Numbered from the stretch's first letter, positions 53,154 through 62,799 are shown. The stretch: 64,000 bases of DNA from Paenibacillus castaneae (GCF_002884445.1 NZ_KZ614144.1:3023551-3087550), one strand, 5' to 3'. Program-made: numbers and translations. The notes: a model not told the origin generated them from the letters alone.

Positions 53154-53459
53154 GAGTAACAGCGATTCGTGAAAAACGAGTGTTCAGGGATGGAATCAGG
53201 CAGCAATTGATCACAGAAGCTAAACAGCCGAGCAGATAAAAATCTGTCCGGCTGTTTTCTATATAAAAAGCTTCATTTTCAAATCAGTTTATTTTGCGTT
53301 TTTTGCGGACAAGGTAATTGCTTTCCGAAAACGCTAAGTAAAGTCCATTGTTGATATTTGTTCATGATTGGAATTAAACAACAAAGCCTTCCGAAAAAAC
53401 TGCAGCTGCATGCGACAGTAGATTAGCTCATACGATTACGTATGGAGGTGGGGGAATCT
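53154..53459. other. Intergenic stretch with terminator
   Basis: Besides the terminator at 53224-53260 I see nothing structured; the last 20 bases hold the ribosome site of the permease pseudogene. Confidence 0.4.
53224..53260 (+). terminator. Intrinsic terminator
   Basis: ACAGCCG/CGGCTGT plus inner GCAGAT/ATCTGT pair, followed by TTTTCT. Confidence 0.85.
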
Positions 53460-54122
53460 ATGGTCGCTTTTGTTGCAGGAGTCATATTGGTGTTTACTGC
53501 ATGTGCCGCTGTCCTATTGGGCGCAAGCAAAGTGCATCGATCTATTAAGGAGTCCCGCTATCAAAGTATGACTTCATACGGTATGTCAGCGCAGCACCTG
53601 CATGATAAGCATGATCTTCACCAATTTGGCCTTGCGCAGCAGCTTAGGCGGCGTTTAGGGGGATTAGCCATATTTGGTTTATCCTTTAACACAATGGGCT
53701 TAATAGGCAGCGCCGCAATTGTTCTTGGTCCAGCTGTTAGAGGGGGTGGACCTGCTGTAATCGGGCTTGGCCAACCGATCTTTGCCTTATTCGCCCTTGC
53801 TGTCAGCGCCTCGATTGCTGAGCTTGCGTCTGCAGTCCCGAAGGTGGGGAAGGGCAGTCATTTATCGTTGTTCTTATTCTGCTTTCGCTTTGGAACAGCG
53901 GGATGCAGTCGTTGACGGTCTGTTCAGGCGTTGTGTACAGCCTAGCACGTGATGAAGCGATGCCTTCAAGTCCGTAAGTGGTCCCATGTATCGGAAAGGC
54001 TGCAGACACCCTTTCAGGCTGTTTGGTTAAGCTCGGTGGTATCCTTTGCGATGATTATTATTGCAACCATCAGCAGCAGCACGAGTGAGGATGGAGCAAG
54101 CCAATCAACAGGGTGGCATTAG
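53460..54122 (+). pseudogene. Decayed APC-family amino-acid permease
   Basis: Frame 1 (53460 to about 53850) gives a membrane start and then APC text: DLHQFGLAQQLRRRLGGLAIFGLSFNTMG and ALAVSASIAELASAVPKVG. The frame is then lost. Near 53865 another frame reads IVVLILLSLWNSGMQSL, then GVVYSLARDEAMPSSP, which is the region of helices 7-8 in intact permeases, so helices 3-6 are deleted. After a stop the third frame continues KWSHVSERLQTPFQAVWLSSVVSFAMIIIATISSS and ends at 54122. An internal deletion and at least two frameshifts make function impossible. A good ribosome site remains. Confidence 0.85.
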
Positions 54123-54415
54123 CTTGGCTTAGTTCAACAGTCGGTTTGACTGCCGAAGCATGGGAAATGAATGCAATAAATTTCAGGAAATAATCATCGG
54201 AAATTTTAAATCATTTCCCGGGGAAGCGCAATAAGCTACAGGAAAGAAACGTTTTCGACAACGTCTGAAAGAAGTGCTATAGATTGTGTCGAAATGAAAA
54301 ACTGATCTTGAATTAACCTCGTTAATAATTAACGTTGTTATATCTCTTTGCCAAATTCTCCCTCCCGCGATTATAATAGTCCAATAAGGAAAAATGCTAG
54401 GAGGGGTATGGAATC

Positions 54416-55087
54416 ATGAAACAAAACGTGGGCTCAGCCAGACTTATCTCCTTGAACATCGGTGAGCCTGTGGCTATTGCGCATGGTGCTAAGGAAGTCG
54501 TTTCCGGCATATTCAAACAGCCTTCGTCATTACCGAATTTACTCAGATATACAGGGCTGCAAGGCGATGGCCAAGGCGACCAGATTCGTCATGGAGGTCC
54601 TGATAAAGCGGTATGCGCCTACTTCGAGAAACGATATTCTTTCTGGAGGGAACAATATCAAGCTCCATTCGATATCGGAGCATTTGGCGAAAATTTCACC
54701 ATATCCAACTGGACGGAAGAAGATTTATGTATTGGAGACATTATCCAAGCAGGAGAGGTGGTTCTGCAGGTGAGTCAGCCGCGGCAGCCGTGCTTTAAGC
54801 TTGGGCTGCGCAATGGACTGCCGGAGCTGCCGGAGCGCGTTAAGCAGGAAGGCTATACGGGATTTTATTTCCGAGTGCTTCAAGAAGGTGAAGTGAAGGC
54901 TGGAGTAGAATTGACGGTCACGCATAGACATCCTGCAGCAAAGTCTATTGCCGAAGCGAATCGGATTATGTATATCGACAAAGATGACATCAAGGGCTTA
55001 AAAGAACTGTTAGAAGTGAAGGAGCTTGCCATAAGCTGGCGGGATCAGTTAGGCAGTCGTCTGAGAAACTTGCAGCAAGAGAAATGA
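54416..55087 (+). CDS. MOSC-domain protein (YiiM-like)
   Basis: A 223-aa protein with the molybdenum-cofactor sulfurase C-terminal (MOSC) fold: TGLQGDGQGDQIRHGGPDKAVCAYFEKRY, GAFGENFTISNWTEEDLCIGDIIQAG, SQPRQPCFKLGLRNG with the conserved Cys near 122, followed by a C-terminal three-helix region. YiiM relatives reduce N-hydroxylated compounds with Mo-cofactor bound on that cysteine. AGGAGGGG precedes the ATG; the next gene starts 19 nt after its stop. Confidence 0.9.
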   Translation: MKQNVGSARLISLNIGEPVAIAHGAKEVVSGIFKQPSSLPNLLRYTGLQGDGQGDQIRHGGPDKAVCAYFEKRYSFWREQYQAPFDIGAFGENFTISNWTEEDLCIGDIIQAGEVVLQVSQPRQPCFKLGLRNGLPELPERVKQEGYTGFYFRVLQEGEVKAGVELTVTHRHPAAKSIAEANRIMYIDKDDIKGLKELLEVKELAISWRDQLGSRLRNLQQEK

Positions 55088-55106
55088 GGAGGTTCGCAAA
55101 GGCAGC

Positions 55107-56084
55107 ATGGATATTAATTATTTTCTGAATGAATATGAATTTTCAGCCCCCTATGAAGTAGAGGACAGAGAAAGTGGAATGAATAATACGACACGTATGG
55201 TAAGAGCTGGCAGCAATCGTTACGTACTGCGAATATATAATAATCACAAGGATGCTAATATCGTTCGAATTGAACATGAGGTGCTGACAGCACTGCAAAA
55301 TAAAGCTCTATCGCTGCCATTCCAAGTACCTAGGCCAGTCCGGAATAAACGCGGCAGTACGATTAGCGTTTCTCAGGATGGATCTTTGTCTTCTTTATTT
55401 CACTTTATAGAAGGCGAACGCCCTCATTCTTCAAATTCATCTCATGTACTCGCATTAGGCAAAGCAGCTGCTTCTCTTACGGTAGCCTTAAGCCGTATTG
55501 AACCAGCATGCAAGCCGCTTTATAGTCCTTATTATCTATTGGAAGATACATATGAATCCATGAATTCCACAGCATTTATTGCGCTTTCCGAGCGATCAGA
55601 AGCGCTCTCAGCAAGACGTGATCTTTTTGAGCGTCTTCAAGAGGAACGGCTTAAGGTCACTCAGGCATGCGCTGAAATTTCAAATTTACCAAAGCAATGG
55701 ATTCATGGCGATCTCGTATTTAATAATACAGTGTCTAAGGGTGAAGAGATCGTAGGCGTGTTGGATTTCGAGTTCAGCACCATCGATGTCAGAGCGATGG
55801 AGCTCGCTGTTATATTAGTGGATACCATTAGGCCAGACGATGCTGCTAGTACTGCAAAAGTGAAGCTATTGCTTCAAGGTTATTTAGAAATAGTTCAGTT
55901 GTCCAAACAGGAAATGGAGCAATTGCCCTCATTGATGAAACTTAGACTGCTGGACGTAGCACTTCATTTTGCGGTACGCTTGAGAGAGGGACTGGATCAT
56001 GAGAATGTGCTGTGTGGAATCATTGATCAGTCGAATTACGGATTCGATTGGATAAATCAATATTGGGAGGCTGAATTGATATGA
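55107..56084 (+). CDS. APH-fold phosphotransferase (homoserine-kinase-II-like)
   Basis: A 325-aa kinase-like protein: N-lobe RYVLRIYNN, catalytic loop HGD at 200-202 with Asn207, metal motif LDFEFS with Asp220. The overall pattern resembles ThrB2/SrkA rather than drug-modifying APH. The start lies behind GAGGAGG; the stop overlaps the ChbG-like gene by four bases. Acceptor unknown. Confidence 0.83.
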   Translation: MDINYFLNEYEFSAPYEVEDRESGMNNTTRMVRAGSNRYVLRIYNNHKDANIVRIEHEVLTALQNKALSLPFQVPRPVRNKRGSTISVSQDGSLSSLFHFIEGERPHSSNSSHVLALGKAAASLTVALSRIEPACKPLYSPYYLLEDTYESMNSTAFIALSERSEALSARRDLFERLQEERLKVTQACAEISNLPKQWIHGDLVFNNTVSKGEEIVGVLDFEFSTIDVRAMELAVILVDTIRPDDAASTAKVKLLLQGYLEIVQLSKQEMEQLPSLMKLRLLDVALHFAVRLREGLDHENVLCGIIDQSNYGFDWINQYWEAELI

Positions 56085-57004
56085 GTTTAGCTAAGGCACT
56101 TGGATATGATGAGAGTGATCGACTGCTTCTTATTAATGCTGATGATTACGGCTTATGTCATTCTGTGAATAGCGGTATTCAGCAGCTTCTGGCGGATGGC
56201 ACTGTCAGCTCTGCTACCTTAATGTTTCCTTGCGGATGGGCGAGAGAAGCTGCGCTTTGGAGTGCAAGACATCCGCAATTTGACGTTGGCGTTCATTTCA
56301 CCTTAACGAGTGAATGGGATCTCTATCGCTGGGGACCGGTCAATCGGAAGGGCAGTACAGCCTCGTTAGTTACAGCTGAGAACTATTTCCCGAAAGACAG
56401 TAAAACCTTCGAGCAGCAGGCGGATCCCGAGCAGGTAAAGGCTGAACTGATCGCTCAAATCGAGATGGCTTTAGCGATGGGCATGAAGCCTTCCCATGCT
56501 GATAATCACATGGGTAGCTTGTATGGACTGGCAACAGGAAGAAACTTCCTTCCTATTGTTCTCGATGTATGCGCTTCCTATGGTCTTCCGTTTCGTTTGC
56601 CGCGTTATTTAACGCCGGAGAAAGGGCAGGTTGCGCCTCCTGAGCTTGCTGAGCAAGCTAAGCTGCTCGCTCAGCTCGCAGATTCGAAGGGGGTCGTTAT
56701 TCTTGATTATTTGGTAGGCCTTCCGTTTCAGCTGCAGGAGGGTGAAAGCTTTACTTCTCTTAAAGCAAACATGCAGAATTTGCTCAGAAGCTTGCATCCA
56801 GGCGTAACTGAGCTTATTATTCACCCGTCCCTCGTTACGGAAGAACTGAAAGCATTTCACGGTCAGCCTGCAAAGCGCGGTATGGAATTGGAGCTGTTCC
56901 GCGATGCGGACATTCGTAATACGCTCCGAGATGAAGGAATTCGTATCATTCGCTGGCGCGAGCTGCAAAAGCTGCAGCGTGACCGCAGCGGCTATAAGTC
57001 TTAA
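56081..57004 (+). CDS. ChbG/YdjC-family carbohydrate deacetylase
   Basis: A 307-aa cytosolic deacetylase. Metal ligands: LLINADDYGLCHSVNSGI (Asp23, Asp-Asp pair), VGVHFTLTSEWD with His, and KPSHADNHMG with two histidines near 140. The family removes acetyl groups from sugar-derived compounds such as diacetylchitobiose. ATGA overlap couples it to the preceding kinase, so a kinase plus deacetylase for a sugar metabolite is plausible. Confidence 0.88.
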   Translation: MSLAKALGYDESDRLLLINADDYGLCHSVNSGIQQLLADGTVSSATLMFPCGWAREAALWSARHPQFDVGVHFTLTSEWDLYRWGPVNRKGSTASLVTAENYFPKDSKTFEQQADPEQVKAELIAQIEMALAMGMKPSHADNHMGSLYGLATGRNFLPIVLDVCASYGLPFRLPRYLTPEKGQVAPPELAEQAKLLAQLADSKGVVILDYLVGLPFQLQEGESFTSLKANMQNLLRSLHPGVTELIIHPSLVTEELKAFHGQPAKRGMELELFRDADIRNTLRDEGIRIIRWRELQKLQRDRSGYKS

Positions 57005-57021
57005 AAAAAGGAGCTGCATCT

Positions 57022-57981
57022 ATGTCTTTCGAAGCTATCAAACAATTAGCGGAACGAGTAAAAACGAATATCGGACACGTTATAATCGGTAAAGAGGAAG
57101 TTGTAGATTTACTGTTCATTGGTCTTATTACTTCGGGTCATGTGCTGCTAGAGGATGTTCCTGGAACAGGAAAGACGCTGCTTGCGAAGTCGCTTGCCAA
57201 GTCATTGGAGCTGCATTTCAAGCGAATTCAATTTACGCCTGATTTGCTGCCATCCGATTTGAGCGGCATTCATTTCTATAATCAAAAGCTAAGTGAATTT
57301 GAGTTCCGTGCAGGTCCGCTGTTTACAAACCTGCTGCTGGCTGACGAAATAAATCGGGCCACGCCGCGAACGCAATCCAGTCTTCTAGAGTGCATGGAGG
57401 AGCGGCAAATTAGTATAGATGGGGAAACCAAAGCGCTTGAGCGCCCATTTATGGTCATCGCGACACAAAACCCAGTCGAGCATCAAGGCACGTTCCCGTT
57501 GCCTGAAGCGCAGCTTGATCGGTTTCTGTTCAAAATAAAAATGGGCTATCCTTCGACCGATGAAGGCTTGCAGCTATTAAAAAGATTCAAGGATAATGAT
57601 CCGCTCGCCGAGCTTGCACCTGTAGCTGGCATAGAAGAAATTCAGAATGCCCAAGCCGCTTATGGAGCTGTTAAAGTAACGGATGATGTGCTTCAGTATT
57701 TATTGCAAATTGTAGAGCAAACAAGAAAACGTGATGAGGTTTCTGTTGGCGTTAGTCCGCGCGGCAGTCAAGCTCTGCTTCGCGCTTCACAGGTGCAGGC
57801 GATATTGAAAGGTAGAGATTTCGTTACGCCTGACGATATCAAGGCAATGGCAAAGCCAGTCCTTTCTCATCGCTTAGCGATTCGCGGCATGCAGCGCACG
57901 CCGAATTATGCAGATACGATTATCGACGATATCATTAGACAAACGGCCGTGCCTGCTGAAGTCGGCATATCCGTTCGTTAG
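57022..57981 (+). CDS. MoxR-family AAA+ ATPase
   Basis: A 319-aa ATPase: VIIGKEEVVDLLFIGLITSGHVLLEDVPGTGKTLL with Walker A near 46-53, LLADEINRATPRTQSSLLECMEE (Walker B, sensor region), ATQNPVEHQGTFPLPEAQLDRFLFK. MoxR proteins work as chaperones with DUF58/VWA proteins, here encoded directly downstream. AAAAAAAGGAG precedes the ATG. Confidence 0.93.
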   Translation: MSFEAIKQLAERVKTNIGHVIIGKEEVVDLLFIGLITSGHVLLEDVPGTGKTLLAKSLAKSLELHFKRIQFTPDLLPSDLSGIHFYNQKLSEFEFRAGPLFTNLLLADEINRATPRTQSSLLECMEERQISIDGETKALERPFMVIATQNPVEHQGTFPLPEAQLDRFLFKIKMGYPSTDEGLQLLKRFKDNDPLAELAPVAGIEEIQNAQAAYGAVKVTDDVLQYLLQIVEQTRKRDEVSVGVSPRGSQALLRASQVQAILKGRDFVTPDDIKAMAKPVLSHRLAIRGMQRTPNYADTIIDDIIRQTAVPAEVGISVR

Positions 57982-57992
57982 GCGGAGCCGAT

Positions 57993-59129
57993 ATGATCTT
58001 GTTTTGGTTTATTGTTGCTGCAATCGGTATTTTGTATATACAAAGCCGCGTGTTTCAACGTTTTGTCCTGCGCCGCATTACCTACCAACGGCATTTCACG
58101 GCGAAAACCAGCTTTCGAGGTGAACAAGTCGATTTGATCGAGCAGATGTCGAATGCCAAATGGCTGCCTGTTCCATGGCTTCGCGTAGAGTCGCAGCTAT
58201 CAACCCATTTGCACTTCAAAAGACTGGACAATCTCTCCGTCAGCAGCGGGCAGCTTTATCAAAACCATAAGAGCTTTTTCAGTTTAGCCCCATATACCAA
58301 AATAACACGCAAGCATCAAATCACTTGCGCCAAGAGAGGCTGGTATCATCTCCAAACGGTTACCTTAACTGGAGGCGATTTGCTTGGCATAAGCCACAGC
58401 TCCAATCAGATTCCATTGGAGGGTGAGCTCATTGTTTATCCGAAACCGGCTCAGGTGCCTGTGCATGAGCTTCCCTATCATAGCTGGCAGGGTGATCAGT
58501 CGGTTAAGCGCTGGATTATTAGCGATCCTTTCGTTCATGCGGGGGTTCGGAATTATCAGGCAGGGGATACGTACAAGCAAATCAATTGGAAAGCTACGGC
58601 GAGGACTGGACGTCTTCAAGTGCATCAGCATGATTTCACCGCTGATCGCAGACTCATGATCTATTTGAATGTGGACGATGCGGAAGGCATGTGGAGAAGC
58701 GTGACCGATGTGGAGCTCATTGAATGCGGGATTGAATGGGCAGCGGGCGCGGCTGAAGCCGTCATTCAGCAAGGCATGGATGTTGGCTTTAGTGCGAACA
58801 TGCCGATTATAGGCATGCATGATAGTGTGCATATTGAACCACGCGGCGGACATGAGCATCTAATGGGGTTGTACGATTGTATGGCGAAGCTTGAAATCGA
58901 AAGGACAGAGCTGTTTCATTCGTTGCTGGAGCGTGAAGCACAGAGCGGCTACAGCGAACGTGACATACTGATTATTACGGCATACTGGAATGACCTCCTG
59001 GAACAGCAAGCAGAAAGACTTCGTTACAATGGAAACGCGGTAGCCGTATGGCTGCTGACAGAGCAATTATTAGCTGACAATGGAAATAGCCCGAATAGGG
59101 AAGCATCCAAGGAAGAGGTGATCGCATGA
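57993..59129 (+). CDS. DUF58 protein
   Basis: A 378-aa protein: one N-terminal membrane helix (ILFWFIVAAIGILYI), then a beta-rich part and the DUF58 signature GVRNYQAGDTYKQINWKATARTGRLQVHQHDFTADRRLMIYLNV (about 185-230), a von-Willebrand-like fold. It is the standard partner of MoxR. ATG 57993 lies 12 nt after the MoxR stop behind GGCGGAG. It overlaps the next gene by four bases. Confidence 0.9.
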   Translation: MILFWFIVAAIGILYIQSRVFQRFVLRRITYQRHFTAKTSFRGEQVDLIEQMSNAKWLPVPWLRVESQLSTHLHFKRLDNLSVSSGQLYQNHKSFFSLAPYTKITRKHQITCAKRGWYHLQTVTLTGGDLLGISHSSNQIPLEGELIVYPKPAQVPVHELPYHSWQGDQSVKRWIISDPFVHAGVRNYQAGDTYKQINWKATARTGRLQVHQHDFTADRRLMIYLNVDDAEGMWRSVTDVELIECGIEWAAGAAEAVIQQGMDVGFSANMPIIGMHDSVHIEPRGGHEHLMGLYDCMAKLEIERTELFHSLLEREAQSGYSERDILIITAYWNDLLEQQAERLRYNGNAVAVWLLTEQLLADNGNSPNREASKEEVIA

Positions 59130-60466
59130 AGGCTGCAGCCAATCGTGCTTATCCCTTTTCTTCTCTTGGACAAGGTATCGTCGAGCTTCTCTTTTATTTA
59201 CCAGTGCTGCTTATTGCTGCTATTTATTTGCTTCCTGAGTCAGCAGTCTGGTCCTGGCTCCTAACACTGCCGCTTTGCTACTGGTTTGCTGCAATGCTAA
59301 TTGAGCGATTCCCTAGACTGCGTCTAATCGTAAAAATTTTGTCAGCCATATCGATTGGCGTTATACATGCATGCCTAATTATTGGCGCTTGGACGGGAGA
59401 GCTTCAGATCATTCCGATCATCATATGCGGATTGGCAGGAACTCTTGCAGTTGAAAGAGGCATGTCGGCAAGCTTGAAGAGCTGGACGATATCTTTCTCA
59501 AACTCTCGAATGCTTACCGGGGTTATTACTTATATAGCTGTACAACCATTAAAGCTGACTTTGATTCCAAAACTAATGAATTATAATGGAATCATTTTAA
59601 CTTGCGGCATTGCTGCAGTCATTTTCTTTTTCTTCTTTGCCAATGAACGTCATTTGAATAGTGAAACAATCGAGTCAGGCAAGTCAGCGGCTACCAAAGC
59701 TTTCAAACGTCAGAACCGAGTAATGATGTTTGTTATAATCGCTATTATTAGCATTATTGCGTTGTTCCGAAACATTCAGAAAGCAATTGAAAGTTTCGTC
59801 CATTCGATAATAGCGCGGATCATGCAATGGTTTAATCGCCCGGTGGAAGATAATCCTCCGGCGGAACCGCAGGCTAATGAACCGCAGCCCATGTTCCCGG
59901 CAGAGGAACCCAAGGAGCCAGCGGAATGGTTAGTTCTGTTGGAGCAGATTATAAAGTTCATTTTCATCGTGCTGCTAGTAGTGGGCATCTTAGTGCTACT
60001 ATTCTTCCTGGCTAAAAAGCTTTATAAGTGGATAACAGCTATTGTAGCGAAGCTGCTTGAGCGAAGCGCAGAAGGTCGTAAAGTGGAGGAAGGCTTTACA
60101 GACGAGGTTGAACAATTAATGACGTTAAATAATTTGAGAGAGCAAATGGGAAATAGGCTGAAGGGGCTGTTCCCCAAAAAGCGATCTCACGCAAAAGATT
60201 GGAACGAGTTAACAAACGCAGAGAAAATTAGAGCATTGTACGCACAAAATCTTCGTTCTGATGGTAAAGTAGGCTATGAGGCGCAGCCCCATTTAACACC
60301 GCGCGAGACGGTGGCCGATAGGGAGAAATGGAAGAACGGAAAGCTTAAACGTGAAGGTATGCAAGGTTTCATCGATGTGTACGAGCAGGTGAGATACGGG
60401 GAGGGCAATCCGAATGACAAACAGGTTGCCGACTACAAGAAGCTGCTGGGTGAAGAGAAAAATTGA
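59126..60466 (+). CDS. Polytopic membrane protein with C-terminal DUF4129
   Basis: A 446-aa protein: about six membrane helices up to residue 225 (for example 17-36, 44-60, 71-90, 96-110, 150-172, 195-212), an acidic Pro/Glu linker (NPPAEPQANEPQPMFPAEEPKEPAEW), a further helix at 272-292 and a cytosolic DUF4129 tail (IRALYAQNLRSDGKV, PHLTPRETV, FIDVYEQVRYGE). It is cotranslated with DUF58 (ATGA). In related clusters a transglutaminase-like gene follows; none is present, so this one replaces or lacks that partner. Confidence 0.85.
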   Translation: MKAAANRAYPFSSLGQGIVELLFYLPVLLIAAIYLLPESAVWSWLLTLPLCYWFAAMLIERFPRLRLIVKILSAISIGVIHACLIIGAWTGELQIIPIIICGLAGTLAVERGMSASLKSWTISFSNSRMLTGVITYIAVQPLKLTLIPKLMNYNGIILTCGIAAVIFFFFFANERHLNSETIESGKSAATKAFKRQNRVMMFVIIAIISIIALFRNIQKAIESFVHSIIARIMQWFNRPVEDNPPAEPQANEPQPMFPAEEPKEPAEWLVLLEQIIKFIFIVLLVVGILVLLFFLAKKLYKWITAIVAKLLERSAEGRKVEEGFTDEVEQLMTLNNLREQMGNRLKGLFPKKRSHAKDWNELTNAEKIRALYAQNLRSDGKVGYEAQPHLTPRETVADREKWKNGKLKREGMQGFIDVYEQVRYGEGNPNDKQVADYKKLLGEEKN

Positions 60467-60822
60467 ATAATAAGCGGACATCTTCGAACGAGCTCATATC
60501 TGTTGCCTTTTTTGGAAATAGAGCTAATTTTTAGCTCTATTTCTTCAAATACTAGCTGAGTTTGTGGATTAGAGCTAGTTTCTAGCTCTATTTCACTCAT
60601 CTATCCTCACAAGTGCTCATATCTGCTCGTTTTTTTGGAAATAGTGCTAATTATTAGCTCTATTTCTCCAAAAATAGGCTGAGTTGGCGGAATAGAGCTA
60701 GTTTCTAGTTCTATTCTTTCACAAGTTATCCAAGTTTGTGAAGGGGGCTCCATCCTAGGTCTTTGACCTTTTGGGGCTGCCCCTTTTTTTGTTTGCACTA
60801 TTTCGGTCTATCATGCTGTCAC
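60467..60822. repeat. Two 123-bp direct repeats with internal hairpins, plus terminator
   Basis: Copy 1 (60492-60614) and copy 2 (60615-60728) begin with GCTCATATCTG and share the order: TTTTTTGGAAATAG, a hairpin with AGAGCTAAT/ATTAGCTCT arms, GGCTGAGTT or AGCTGAGTT, a second GAGCTAGTTTCTAG hairpin, and CACAAG. This resembles a dispersed intergenic repeat family of Paenibacillus genomes. A long hairpin ending CCCCTTTTTTT (60738-60790) follows as convergent terminator. Confidence 0.75.
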
Positions 60823-61827
60823 TTAATTAGATTTGTCTTCCTCAGGGCTAGTACTCTGTTTGTTCATAATATGTTCCGCTATTTTCCGTCCATGATAACG
60901 GCCGGATTCAATAAAAATTTCATTTGCTTCATGGCGCGAGGCTACAACACCTGCAAGATAAATGCCGGGAATATTGGTTTCCATCGTTTCCTCATGGAAG
61001 GTAGGATATCCCTCATCCTCCATTGTAATGCCTGTTTGCGTCAAGAAATGGCGATCAGGATGAAAGCCTGTAAGTGCAAGGACGAAATCATTAGGAATGA
61101 GGACATCGCCTTCCGGCCCGCGAACGGTTATTTCATTATTGTCGATACCAATAACCTTTGATTGAAAGAGCATCCGAATCAGACCCTTGGAAACCTTGCT
61201 TTCAAAGCCAGGTCTAACCCAAGGCTTGATGCTGGAGGAGTAATGCTCGCCGCGATAAATAACCGTTACCTCTGCGCCGACACGCTCCAGCTCCAGCGCT
61301 GCATCGATAGCGGAATTGCTGCCTCCTATTATAGCAACCTTCATGCCGACATATGGGTGAGATTCGCGGAAAAAATGACTAACCTTCTCCAATTCCTCGC
61401 CTGGGATGCCCAGCACGTTAGGATGGTCAAAGTAGCCTGTCGCAATGATCACATAACGGCTTTTGTAAGAACGGCTTTGGCCAAATCGATCCTCGCCCTG
61501 CAGTATAAATTCGTCACCATCAGCAGCGATGCTTGTAATCGCTTCATATGCTTGAACGCGAATGTGATGGCGCTGCGCCGCAGTCCGGTAGTAATTCAAC
61601 GCTTCTAGGCGAGAAGGCTTGTCATTGGCTGTCGTGAATGGGATCTCACCAATTTCCAGAAGCTCCGGCGAACTGAAAAAGTGCATGTAAGTCGGATATT
61701 GTGAAATAGAATGCACAATATTTCGTTTCTCTATAATAAGCGGTTTGAGACCAATTCGCTTCAGTTCGATCGCTGCCGCCAAGCCGCATGGGCCGGCTCC
61801 AATAATAATGGCTTCCTCTTGCTGCAT
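60823..61827 (-). CDS. ypdA: YpdA family putative bacillithiol-disulfide reductase
   Basis: A 334-aa flavoprotein. FAD motif AIIIGAGPCGLAAAIEL at 6-22, SQYPTYMHFFSSPELLEIG, NADPH motif VAIIGGSNSAIDAALEL (about 165-181) and second FAD motif IPGIYLAGVV near 290. YpdA/Bdr reduces bacillithiol disulfide to bacillithiol in the redox buffer of Bacillota. ATG 61827 is taken as start because TAGGAGG lies 8 nt upstream; ATG 61833 is too close. Monocistronic; a terminator shared with the convergent gene follows. Confidence 0.9.
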   Translation of the reverse strand: MQQEEAIIIGAGPCGLAAAIELKRIGLKPLIIEKRNIVHSISQYPTYMHFFSSPELLEIGEIPFTTANDKPSRLEALNYYRTAAQRHHIRVQAYEAITSIAADGDEFILQGEDRFGQSRSYKSRYVIIATGYFDHPNVLGIPGEELEKVSHFFRESHPYVGMKVAIIGGSNSAIDAALELERVGAEVTVIYRGEHYSSSIKPWVRPGFESKVSKGLIRMLFQSKVIGIDNNEITVRGPEGDVLIPNDFVLALTGFHPDRHFLTQTGITMEDEGYPTFHEETMETNIPGIYLAGVVASRHEANEIFIESGRYHGRKIAEHIMNKQSTSPEEDKSN

Positions 61828-62039
61828 TTGCATATCCTCCTAAGCAAATCGATTAAATTATGATTTTATGGCTTAACGCTCATTTTACTGCGAAGAGCAC
61901 ATATTGTGCAAATTTGGTTTTTTGGCTCTCTTGTACAGGCAATGGAATATTGTATAATAATATGGAACCATTTTTAATAGAAAGTAATTCCTAATGGAAT
62001 CTTTTTTTATTTGCAAATAAAAATTAAGGAGGAGATCAC

Positions 62040-62582
62040 ATGCGGAGACGGTTTGTAATAGAAGCAGTATTAGTGGCAACGTATGGACATCTTCTCGTAC
62101 CGAGCCGTCCTATTGAATATATAATGCCTTATTCATCGATTGCAGAGTTATACGAGATGAGAGACGGTTCAGATCCTGTTATGGATGATCCGGATGACGA
62201 TGGACATGTGAAAGGAAAAATAAATGAACTGATCGCTTTTTTCGAGGATTCGCTTAACCGTAAAAAAATCGAGAAAGCTATGCAAGTTCCTTGGAAAGAG
62301 AGCTCTCCGCTGCTGCTGAATGATAAGATCCAATTCACTGTGGTGCATGCGGTTGACAATGCCCATTATGGGGAAATGTTCGATCCCATTGAAACCGAGC
62401 TGCTGCTTACCGGTCTGAGGCTGAATGTGCCGCTTCTATCGGATCAGTTCGAGTTTCAAGATAAGCTGATAGAAGCAGAAGTACCGGTTCAAATTTATGA
62501 TATCGAAGATTTTGAGTTCGCGGTAGAGGAAGGGATTTCTTCAGACGATATGGAATTGCCGCAAGGGTCAGACCGATTTTAA
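62040..62582 (+). CDS. Conserved hypothetical protein, unknown
   Basis: A 180-aa acidic protein: MRRRFVIEAVLVATYGHLLVPSRPIEYIMPYSSIAELYE at the start, MDDPDDDGHVKGKINELIAFFEDSLNRKKIEKAM, and a Glu/Asp-rich tail. No membrane helix or known motif; similar proteins in Paenibacillus carry unreliable sugar-nucleotide names. Very strong AAGGAGGAG site 8 nt before the ATG suggests high expression. Confidence 0.7.
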   Translation: MRRRFVIEAVLVATYGHLLVPSRPIEYIMPYSSIAELYEMRDGSDPVMDDPDDDGHVKGKINELIAFFEDSLNRKKIEKAMQVPWKESSPLLLNDKIQFTVVHAVDNAHYGEMFDPIETELLLTGLRLNVPLLSDQFEFQDKLIEAEVPVQIYDIEDFEFAVEEGISSDDMELPQGSDRF

Positions 62583-62685
62583 TTTTTTTTCGTAAAAACT
62601 ATTGCGCAATGTTTGACCATGGTGTTAATATTTGGATGTGTCTGGAAGGCATTAAATTTGAAATAAGAAAAGGGGGGGCTTTAGG

Positions 62686-62799
62686 ATGATGAATAATTGG
62701 ATTGCATTTGTTGCAGGCGGCCAGCAGTTTAGCATGAATTTCAATTCAATTAAACAAACATGCCTATCGGCCTGCCTTCGTGCAATGGTCGCAACGTAG
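62686..62799 (+). CDS. Putative leader peptide of the ABC exporter
   Basis: The ORF of 37 codons (MMNNWIAFVAGGQQF...AMVAT) follows AGGGGGGG (62671-62678) by 7-10 nt, two ATGs being possible. Its last codons GTC GCA ACG TAG contain the 5' arm of an antiterminator. This mirrors the bmrB leader that controls the bmrCD multidrug exporter of B. subtilis by ribosome-mediated attenuation; the peptide sequence itself is not similar as far as I can recall. Confidence 0.65.
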   Translation: MMNNWIAFVAGGQQFSMNFNSIKQTCLSACLRAMVAT

